Shown: in pieces, positions 10,401-18,645 of the stretch
Position numbering within the stretch: position 1 is the first letter of the stretch
Layout of the letters: each line of letters opens with the position of its first letter
Assembly: GCA_037178975.1 (NCBI GenBank)
Contig: JASJZH010000005.1
Span: 8,084,501-8,148,500 of the forward strand
From: Oscheius tipulae
Lineage: Eukaryota; Nematoda; Chromadorea; Rhabditida; Rhabditidae
Direction of reading: 5' to 3'
Length of the DNA stretch: 64,000 nt
Notes under the pieces: model-generated
The model's database searches: none
What the model was told of the DNA's origin: nothing
What the model saw: the letters and a program-made list of their open reading frames with translations, nothing else
Program-made: the position numbers and the translations under genes

Positions 10401-13400
10401 GCTTCTTCATTCTCTTTTGCCTCTTCTTCTTGCTGTCGTCCCAGTGGTTGTTGCGACGGCGAGGCATAGTTTAATAGCTGAAATGTCGACTGTTGGGGGG
10501 AGACGATTAAATCATCAGGGAGGGTGATTTTCTGGGTGAGTCACAGAATGGTTCAGCTCCGCTGACCAGCCAGATATACACAGACTATCGAAGTCAGGGA
10601 TCTTTCAAAAGACTACGGCTACACGGTAAGCTTCCAGTCATGAAGTCAGAATGGTGTTTTCAAAAAATGGAAAAGTGCTTGCAATTGGCAAACCTTGACA
10701 GAACTACCAACTTTTGACTTAAATACCAGCATCTTAACCTTAGGTGTGGGTGCGGACTATAAAAAACACAAATTCCATGCCCCAAGCTGCAAACTGGGAG
10801 AGTGGGACTTCTGACTAACTTTTCGGGTAGAAAGCTTTTTGAAATTTGCAAAGTTGTGAAGCAGATCAAAGGCTACAAGTTCACACAACAGTGCAAATCT
10901 AGAAAATGCGCCTCAAAGTTGGGGTAGAAGTTTTGGTTTCTTTTTTTTTGTACTTCTGTCAGGTTATATCAGCACCTGTCAAGTTCAAACAACATATTGT
11001 AAGTACAATCTGGAATAAAGCCAAGGTGGCATCTCGCAAGAGATTACGGACTCGTATATTTGCTAAAAGAGGAGCAGGTGTGAGGTGGATAAAAGAAGGG
11101 TCGGGGCGAAAAAATTGTACAAGAAGACACGCCATCCCGGATGTCTGGGTCGGTAAAGATTGTAAACAGAGTTTGAGGAGAGAGAGAGAGAGAGAGCCAC
11201 ATGGCATGATGTCACTGTGAGACAGCCGTTATTCAGTTTCGGTGACAGATCTCACTCTGGAATATACAACCAGACAATCAGCTCTTGCAATGAGGTCGCC
11301 ATTAAGAAATCTTGGCCTCACTTCTCGAAGAATAAGCCTTCTTAAAGGCTTTTGCTTTGTTTTTGTAAGAAGACAAAAGGGCTGGACACGGGCGGTACTC
11401 GAACTTGACCCGTTTTGAAGCCACAGTCGAAGCACTAATCGACAGAGCTATTCGGGAAAGCTGACGCGACGCTTAGAAAACATATAAGCTTAGACAGTAA
11501 CCAACAACAGAAATAATAACCAAGCGCAATGCGCGCAGGCTGGCTTTTATGATTAAATCATTTTTGAAAGTCGATTATCTTGGACACAGCTTTCTGATAG
11601 GCATCGTGTTCTCCGGACAGGTTGATCAGGGCAGAGGTACGGAAGTAAGGATTGTACTGACAACAATGCACGGCCAATAGACTAGCAGCCTCGCGAACCC
11701 TGTGATATTCCGTCCTCGTTCAGAATGGAGATGACTTCTCGGCAGGCCTGGAATAGAACGTAGATAGCTGTAGCTGTAGAGCGATACAAGTACACCATTA
11801 TCTGACCCTTTTGGACAGCTTGGAGGTTCTAAATAGAGAATTGCTGTCGTCTATCTCACACTTACTCTTGTTTTGCTCTTTTCCAAACAGAGGAGCAGAA
11901 AGACAGAAAGAGACAAAGTGATAATGTGACAATGAGACAGAGAGACAGAGTAAGCTCGGCAGCTTGTCATTAATACAAATTCCTATCCGGAAAAGCAAAA
12001 GCTCACAAGTTCTTATCTCAAAAACAACACACTAAGCTCCTTGTCCTCATTCTCGATCGACTCACCAGTGAGATCTTGATTCTGGGTCTGAACTTGTTAC
12101 TCGCTGCCTTGGCAGAATCGTGTCTGTCGAGGTACGTAGAAGATCAGGTATTGAGCCGGAACTAAGCTTAGCAGCTACTAAAAATGCACTGGGACACAGG
12201 GGAAGAAAATGGTACCTTGAACCGCTCCTCGAAGCCTTCAATATAGATGTCGATCATTTTGGGGAGCGGAGAGAAGGGCCTATTGATATTGAGCGAAAAT
12301 GATATTGGGTCGAAAGGGGCGGACCAATGACAGTTTGTCATTGTAAATTCGAATCGATTACAGGTATCAGTGCCTTCGGAGACTCGAAGATCAATACGGA
12401 TGGGAGCAGTGCCATCGACCTCAACTCTCAGACCTCCCTCGACAATCATGTAAGCTCGATACAGTAGGAGTCCTTTAAAAAAATTCGTTGCGGCCCCCAT
12501 TGACCGACATTGAATATACAGCCAAGCTTTTTTAAAACCAAACTAGCGCGAAGAAAGCAATTTGAGCAATTTGACTGAGTATTCAATGAAAACTCGCTAT
12601 AACAGGCATGGCCGAACGAGTCGAAAATCCAGGGAACCAATGTGTGAAATCCAGGGTACCACTGCTCGGCATTTGTCTCAAAGCCCTTTTAAATTTTTGG
12701 CGTGTAATCTTTTTCTGTACTTTTCAAGGCAATTTTACTACCCGCTAAATAAATTCTCAAGGCTCTGAGAAAAAAGTAGGGCCGCGTCTATTGCATGCTG
12801 TTACAAACGTGCCCGTTCCGACTGCCTGGTCCCGTAACGTAGTTTTGAAAGATTTGGACTCATTGTATTGACTGTGCTCTTTCAGGTCGGCTCAAACGGG
12901 GACGTTCTCATGAACGGAACAGCCATTGGAAAGAACCATTCGATGACAGTTCAGAACGGTCTAAAAGTCAAGGATGACAATGGAGAAACTTGTGAGTTGT
13001 CTTGCTTCCCATTCAAAGAAAGTATACAGTGGCCATCGGCAACGGAGGAGTACAGGGACACGGGTCTGAGAACTCGAACGCCTCGATCATTGTGAACACA
13101 AACTACACGCAGAATGGAGAGGCTCAGTATGTATCGACATCCTAAAGAGGTAGAGCATGTTCAGAATCGTCGTGAAAGGCGATGGAACAGCTGTCGGGTC
13201 CAATAACAACAACTCTTCCCTAGCTCTGGAAGCTCATGGAGACTTGGCCAACACTAATGGAGTTGCTAACAGTGGGTTCCCGCAAAAAGAGTTTTCAGAG
13301 TCAAGATCGTATTGTTGAACTTTACGATGTTCTGAAAAGCTGTAGCCCTTGATCTACGCTACAACTTTGCAAAATATCGAAAAGCTTGAAGATCATTGCT

Positions 13401-14321
13401 TGACCATGTAAATTGCGTATTTCTAAATCATGATGTGTTCAGATTCCACGGCCATGGCCAACGGTGCCGCCTCCGGACAGAACAGCAACATGACTGGCAA
13501 CAGTTTTGTGAATGTAGACGGTGCTGGAAGCAGTGGAAACTCGATGATGGAAGGTAATTCTTGATGTTTGAAAGACCCCTGTCTCTCTTTCTCCCTGTCT
13601 CTCTACCTGTCCCTCTATTTCTCTTATTCTTTCTCTTTGTCTGTCTGTCTCTGTCCCTGACACTCTGTCTCTCTCTTTCTCTCTGTCTCTGTCTTTCCCA
13701 TCCAACAAAAACAGCAATTTAGGCTGGGGAGGAGGAGTGGGCAACAGTTCAGTCAACACAAACACCGGTCTCGTCTTCAATGACGGCGGACAGATCAGAA
13801 GTAAGTTCTTTCTCTCTGCCAGCCTCTAAAATCGTTCAGATATGAGCGTGAATGGAGGAGTGTCGGCTTCTGGCGACAAGACGAGTGTCCATTCCATTTC
13901 CGTCGTCACGGATCTAGCCGGTACGAGACGATTTCCTCTTTTCTGATCAAAGACACTGCGCAATTCTAAGTTCAGAGTGCGCACCAACTCATTGAAAATA
14001 CAGACTGTCTATCGACAGATTACCGTAGCCAGTTTCGATATGCAGCCGGTGCGGCCATCCCTGCACCAACTCATACAAAATCCAGGCGGCGTGTCGACAA
14101 ATCATGATGATACGAGCTTGAATGTTACAAGAGCTGGTGCGCAGTTTGAAGCGAAAATGGACCCCGATTTTATTCATTATTCAGGACAACAATCCCTCTC
14201 CAACTACCAACACGCCTCGTCCAGCGCCGCTGGTTCCTCCTCAGCATCCGCCTCGAACTTTGGTGTCCTGAAGAGAAAGAAGCGCTCGAACCTGGGAGTC
14301 CTCTACGATATCCTGCTTTAA
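7491..14321 (+). CDS. Asn/Gly/Ser-rich secreted protein (many exons)
   Basis: ATG 7491 opens MTTWPFWCLFAVLSLSEGA, a good signal peptide, followed by the dibasic LDRRLKRQ. Short exons then encode low-complexity sequence rich in Asn, Gly, Ser, Gln and Thr: 7967-8310, about 8355-8432, 8490-8570, 8746-8808, 8850-8985, 12887-12990, 13032-13128, 13166-13272, 13441-13553, 13718-13800 and 14187-14321. NATGN-like and NGxGS motifs recur, and N-glycosylation sequons are frequent. The last exon ends FGVLKRKKRSNLGVLYDILL with a furin-like KRKKR site. A poly(A) signal lies at 14336. Joining the 5' (7.5-9.0 kb) and 3' (12.9-14.3 kb) halves is inference from identical composition; they could be two genes. 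The 3.8-kb central intron holds two minus-strand loci. The function is unknown; a matrix, cuticle or eggshell role would fit the composition. Confidence 0.5.
7683..7750 (-). repeat. tRNA-like element
   Basis: The minus strand reads TAGCGCAGCCGGTAAGGAGT (A box) and GGATTCGATGAAC (B-box-like). It sits in intron 1 of the secreted-protein gene. Confidence 0.55.
8588..8690. repeat. Inverted-repeat element, TTGCGTACCAACT ends
   Basis: TTGCGTACCAACTCC at the left faces AAAGTTGGTGCGCAA at the right. The same outward-facing ends (GCGCACCAACT) bound elements near 13976-14150 and 22236-22456. Confidence 0.55.
9120..9226. repeat. GATC-centred hairpin element, copy 2
   Basis: This is the best-preserved copy. 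TAAGACGGCATTTTTG at the left pairs with CAAAAATGCCGTCTTGA at the right. The inner arms contain TTTTGCAAAGTTGTAG and a GTGATCTGC centre. Confidence 0.75.
9261..10467 (-). CDS. Small basic protein nested on opposite strand, unrecognised
   Basis: Four minus-strand exons join without a frame break: 10467-10399 (23 aa, MPRRRNNHWDDSKKKRQKRM), 9732-9553 (60 aa), 9518-9381 (46 aa) and 9341-9261 (26 aa plus stop). They are separated by GT-AG introns, two of them of 34 and 39 nt. The product is about 155 aa. It has a strongly basic N-terminus, an Ala/Thr/Pro/Asn-rich middle, a second basic stretch (RQKSKERKASKRFASIKNQL) and a short hydrophobic tail ending SPDFALRM. I know no matching family; a nuclear or nucleolar location is a guess from the charge. 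It lies inside the large intron of the plus-strand secreted-protein gene, or between two genes if that model is split. Four phase-consistent exons of 3n length make it credible. Confidence 0.6.
10480..11383. other. Intronic/intergenic, no gene seen
   Basis: It holds a decayed copy of the GATC-centred hairpin family (TTTGCAAAGTTGTGAAGCAG near 10840) and a short GAGAGA run near 11180. Confidence 0.35.
11384..11455 (-). repeat. tRNA-like element with T-run
   Basis: The minus strand reads TAGCTCTGTCGATTAGTGC (A box), TTCGACTGTGG, then AAGTTCGAGTACC (B box). It is followed by CCCTTTTGTCTTC, the tail shared with copies at 44.0 and 60.1 kb. Confidence 0.6.
11558..12490 (-). CDS. Unrecognised minus-strand gene, probably frameshifted
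   Basis: The minus strand carries coding-like segments with splice signals. The exon near 12478-12221 contains AYMIVEGGLRVEVDGTAPIR and ends GFEERFK before GTACCA. The exon near 12134-12070 contains NKFRPRIKISL. The last exon, about 11745-11558, contains CREVISILNEDG and then EAASLLAVHCCQYNPYFRTS to the stop at 11558. In that last exon the two halves are in different frames around GACGGAATATCAC, so there is one single-base-scale frame break or sequence error. No start codon or 5' exon is clear. I do not recognise the family. Confidence 0.35.
13295..13410. repeat. GATC-centred hairpin element, copy 3
   Basis: Outer GTCAAG/CTTGAC arms enclose TACGATGTTCTGAAAAGC, a TTGATCTAC centre and CTACAACTTTGCAAAATATC. 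It lies in an intron of the secreted-protein gene. Confidence 0.65.
13976..14150. repeat. Inverted-repeat element, GTGCGCACCAACT ends
   Basis: GTGCGCACCAACTCA at the left and GAGCTGGTGCGCAGT at the right are inverted ends. It lies in the penultimate intron of the secreted-protein gene. Confidence 0.55.
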
Positions 14322-14335
14322 GAAATGGCCCTCTC

Positions 14336-14341
14336 AATAAA
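14336..14341 (+). terminator. Poly(A) signal of secreted-protein gene
   Basis: AATAAA lies 15 nt after the stop at 14321. Confidence 0.65.
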
Positions 14342-14457
14342 CATGCTCTTTGTTACCTCGGGATGACGTCAGCGTGTTGAGAAAGAGACAAAAGGCAGCG
14401 CAGTAACTGATGGTCGAGACGATAAGCTGCCAACCGAAGAAGGTTGTGCTCCTTAAA

Positions 14458-17400
14458 ATGGCGAACACTGTCAACAAGTGCCAAATGAACGTCCCCATCT
14501 CCGTTATTTTCAGTTTATTTCTAGTGACAGGGGCCGGAGCACAGGGCCTTTTAGGCGGTAAGTAGTTCTGTCATTTTGGATAGGTAACAAGATGACTTCC
14601 AAAAATAGCGTTTCCAGGGCTGTAAAAAAACTTTTTGTCCTGCTGGGAATCGAATCCGATATCCTTTGTTCCGTAGAGCGAAGCCGACAGCCATTTTTTG
14701 GAGCTCCATAGTTCGACCAGAACTTAAACGGTGTTCCCCCAGACGGGAAGGCTTACATGGTTTTACTACTTTGGTGAACAGTAGCCTTTGATTCATGCCC
14801 TGCCTCGTAGATAGCAATCGAATGTCAGAGATCACCATTTCAGGCCTTCTCGGTGGCGGTGGAGGAAGAGGTGGACAACAGGGAGGAAGCGGCTGGGGCT
14901 TGCTTGGAAACAATGGAGGGCAACAAGTATGAAAGTAACTTTATCGGGATAATTTGACATTCAGGGATCCGGCTGGGGAAATCTCTTCGGAGGTGAGTTT
15001 GAGCTTTTAGGCAGTGAAGCAAGCTCACAATTTGTTACTTCTACTATTTAGTCCTGTCTCTCTGTTTTGCATGCAAATATAGACGGTTCAGGCCAACAAC
15101 AACAAGGAAGAGGTAGTCCAGGTGGTCAGAGAGGACAGCAAGGTGGCCTATTGGGCAGTCTTCTGGGCGGAATGACCAGTCAGGGAGGACAAGGAGGAGG
15201 ACTGAACGCCGGTGCACTTCAGGGAATCCTCAACAATGTTCAGAGTTGGTCTTACCCCTTCGCACTGTATCCTTTCCTTAAGACAACCCTGCCGGATTAA
15301 GCAGTTTAATCCAACAGATTGCCAGCATTCCACTGAGTATTGTCCAGTCAGCTACAAAGGTCGACGTCGTCACCGACATGGAGTTGATGAAGAGAGGACC
15401 ACCTCCAAGTCAGCAGGAATGGAATCGCAAGGCCAGGAAGTTCTGTAGACGGTTCCCGGGTCACCCGAACTGCAGGTGTGTCAAATCTCTCTACTTCTAA
15501 TGCTTTCGACTGTACTCACCAAGATTATTGAGTTCCGCTTATCTGTCTCTCTGTCTGTCTGGCTTCTCCCAGCTCAAAACGACGAGCATACCACAAACAA
15601 TTTTTGCAGTGCCAAGTAGCGCGACCAATGTCTACGAGGTCAAGGGTTCAATTCCCTGGCTTGAATGCTCTTTTGTTATGTGCCCCCACCCGTTGTTTCT
15701 TCAAATTTAAGAGTCATCTTTTTAGAGGAAACCAGGTCCCGATGTACTCTCAGCTCAATAGCATGCTGAGCTCGATTATGGGCAGTGTCAGCGATATGCT
15801 GCCAGTGGTTCCGAAGATCAACATCAAGGATCCTCTAAAGGGTGTCGATCCAACTTTGGCACAGGCTGTCCCGACCAATAACAAGATATTGGGTCTCCTG
15901 GATGGATCGGCTGTGAATAGTCTGGAAAGCGTCTGTAGACGTCACTCGTGCAAGAATCAACCACCCACAGCTATCAAGCAGAGACAGCTTGTCCAGGCTA
16001 AGGTTTTACTATTTTTGTCGCCCGTATAGTGATGTGACTTCAGATCTTTGACTTTGAGCAGGAAAAGTTTGGAAAGGACCAGTCCGACGCTATTCAACTT
16101 CGATTCGACAGGACCCAGCAATTGAAGGAGAGTCTTCTAGAGAAGGCCAATCTTGGTCATGCTGTGAGTCTCTCGGCTCTTCGGAGTTACAAATAGACAT
16201 GGGAATAGCAATGGTATCTGCCCGTTCGTATTCGCTACGGAAGCTAAGTAAAACCCAGCACGCGCTATTTGAAAATTTTCTCGGCGTGCTTGGTCTCATT
16301 CTGTCGCTCTTTCTATGAAAGAGACGCTGACGTAACTTTCCAAGGCATGAGAGCCTGTCAGTAGGATATAGGTATTTAAGGCGGCAGCCGTGCGCACGGA
16401 CCGCGATAGCCGGACGCAACCCGGCGTGCGTTATAAGTGCCGAGTGGTCAGATTGCTGTTCCTCTTTGGGATGCTCTGATGCGTTTCTCTAACTTTTTGC
16501 GGGATTTTTCGCACAGAATTCGGGAGCCGTATAAGAGAAAATCAAAAGTAACGGCATTACACCATAAATGTACGGCCGAGAAAGTCAATGGGTTCTGCAT
16601 GGATCATGACTCTGTTTAAATTTCTAGGTTGTCCCTGCCGACAACGGAGTCTTTGACTCGGACATTCTCCTCACCGAAAAGCAGGCTCATTTCATGCTGA
16701 ATGAGCTCGGCCAGGCAGGAGTTGGGGCCACTGCTCCACATCCAGAACTCTTCGACAAGTCCAACGACCACAGAATGACTAGAATGCAGAGGAGACAAAT
16801 CGAGGAGCGTAGACGACGAGCTGCCGTCTTCTTCGAAGAGGACCCAGTCAAGATGTGGAATCCATACCAGCCGATTCAGTACTACCTGGACGAGAGTCTA
16901 GAGGAATTGGACAAGAATGATGTGAGAGGAGCTATTAGAGAGATTCAGGCAAAAACATGTCTTCGTTTCATGGAATCACGAACCGCTCTGACAGCCGGAT
17001 ATATACACTACTACAAAGTGGACTCGGCTACTTTGTAGGGTTCTTTAAAATCATCAGTATAAGAAATTTACAGCTGTGGACTGTCCTATGTGGGGAAGAA
17101 CGACCCAGCGAACCCAATCTATCTGAGCTTTGGATGCCAGAACGTGAGACAGACAGACAGAGACAGAGAAAATCTTGTTCAGAACAGAGGAGTGGCTCTA
17201 CACGAAACCCTTCATGCACTTGGTGTAGCTCATCAACAACTTCGACCGGACCGTGATCAGTATCTTGAAATCGATTGGAACAATGTCAATCCCCAAATGT
17301 ACGATACATTCGTCGTGGTCGATGCCAAGCTCTTTACTACGTGAGTTAGACACAGAGACAGAGACGAAAAATGAATAGATACGGAGTTCGATACGACTAC

Positions 17401-17721
17401 GGAAGTATCATGCACTACCACGCATATACTGGATCCATCGACACCCAAAAAGTCACCATGAAGCCCAAGTTCGACTATGCGAACAATGTGAGACGACTCG
17501 GACAGAGGGATGGAATGAGCGCTGCGGATGTGGAACTTCTGAACAAGATGTACTGCATGCCTGGTTGGGTTTCTCTTCTTAATAAGTACAGACTGTATTC
17601 AGGGTGCAACGACCGGAACGTGTACTGCGGAGCCTGGGCTCTACAAGGCCTGTGCAGGACGAACACCTGGGTCAGCACCAATTGTGTGAAAAGTTGTAAT
17701 AGTTGTAGTCGAGGGAAATAA
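14458..17721 (+). CDS. Astacin metalloprotease with ShK domain (nematode NAS type)
   Basis: A secreted zinc endopeptidase. ATG 14458 starts a signal peptide (core VIFSLFLVTGAGA). A Gly/Gln-rich region follows (exons at about 14845-14928, 14965-14992 and 15083-15242), then a long propeptide (15320-16163). The catalytic domain starts after a basic run (RRQIEERRRRAA, 16795-16830). The zinc motif at about 17198-17250 reads HETLHALGVAHQQLRPDRD; the family motif has HEQ where this has HQQ. The Met-turn SIMHYHAY is near 17407. The last exon (17611-17721) has six Cys in ShK spacing (CNDRNVYCGAW to CVKSCNSC). Nematode astacins (NAS) act in moulting, hatching and digestion. The unusual part is the Gly/Gln-rich N-terminus. 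Exon joins in 15.2-15.7 kb are the least sure. Confidence 0.85.
14636..14700 (-). repeat. tRNA-like element
   Basis: The minus strand reads GGCTGTCGGCTTCGCTCTAC and then ATCGGATTCGATTCCCAGC (B-box-like). It is followed by AGTTTTTTTAC. It lies in astacin intron 1. Confidence 0.5.
15603..15680 (+). repeat. tRNA-like element, CAGTGCCAAGT subfamily
   Basis: It contains GCAGTGCCAAGTAGCGCGAC, then GGGTTCAATTCCCTGG (B box in a short stem) and TGCTCTTTTG. The 5' half matches the copies at 44.9 and 55.4 kb. Confidence 0.6.
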
Positions 17722-17805
17722 GTTATATCATGTTTTTCATTCGACACATGAAGTTTTGCTAAGGTTATTTGTTCTCCGGCAAGCCGCCGCCTTTCCCACG
17801 TGGCG

Positions 17806-17882
17806 CAGTCGATTATATAGGCTCGGATTGCAAAGCAAAAAAGACCGTGTTCGATCCCCGCAGTGGTAATATCTTTCTGTAT
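17806..17882 (+). repeat. tRNA-like element
   Basis: GTGGCGCAGTCGATTATATA is an A-box-like start and GTGTTCGATCCCCGC a B-box-like end. It is intergenic. Confidence 0.55.
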
Positions 17883-18204
17883 ATTCATGAATCCCCGGCT
17901 ACTTCACAAGTGCATGTGTATCGTTTGTTTAGTCGCAAAAACACTTTTGCAACCGTAGAATTTCAAAACGGGGACCGGTCACTTTATCGAAACATGAATA
18001 GCTAGGTTTTCCAGTTTCAAAATGAAAAATTCTATCAGGGATAGAAGTTCTGGACTAATACTGAAGTTCAGTGCTTGTTTAAGACCAAGCGTCGAGTTAG
18101 ACAGAGTCAGAACAGTCACAGTTACACAGTGAAGAGTTATTCAAGTGGCAGTGAGTCAAATTACCGTAGTAGGAGCCCAGAGTCAGCAAGTTAACAAAGT
18201 CCGG

Positions 18205-18520
18205 AGAACGACAGTATCAGTGACATTCAGTAGCCTCTGTTCGCAATGAGGATCTTCTCGAACTTCGGCTCCGTCGGATCGATGGGACACGTCATGTAGA
18301 GCTTTTTTCCCTCCCTTTCATCTCTCCAGATCCAGCTGCTACTGTAGAGTCGAGCAGCAGACGGGCGGAGCTTCAGAAGCGCGGAGACAGCTCGCATTGT
18401 CTGCAGTAGACTACTGATTGCTTGGGACACGAAAAACCTACCTTCTGTTGAGGACGAAAGCGTTGAACTGGATTGCCAAGTTTGGTAATTGCAGACTTAC
18501 CATGGCGTGTCAAGGATTTA
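18205..18520 (-). repeat. PCCA-leader-derived repeat, copy 2 (open frame)
   Basis: On the minus strand an open frame reads from ATG near 18394: MRAVSALLKLRPSAARLYSS, an evident mitochondrial leader, then YMTCPIDPTEPKFEKI and LIANRG followed by Tyr and a stop. DPTEPKFEKILIANRG matches the start of the biotin-carboxylase domain in propionyl-CoA carboxylase alpha (family ANRGEIA). Homology stops exactly after ANRG. It shares the boundary CAGTGACATTCAGTAGCCT with copy 1, and TGGATTGCCAAGTTTGGT with copy 3. It sits just downstream of the exchanger gene. Confidence 0.75.
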
Positions 18521-18645
18521 TAGCCAACAAGCTACAAACAAAGAGACAGAGAGACATAGAGCAAAATCGAAGAGTTCCGGAGCCAGAGCCAAATATTTTT
18601 ATGACACACTGTCCACAAAAAAAGGATACATACAAAGAGATCTGG

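Noticed and set aside
10906-11220. 104-aa plus-strand open frame
   Set aside because: The composition is not protein-like, it ends in a GAGAGA repeat translation, and it has no splice context.
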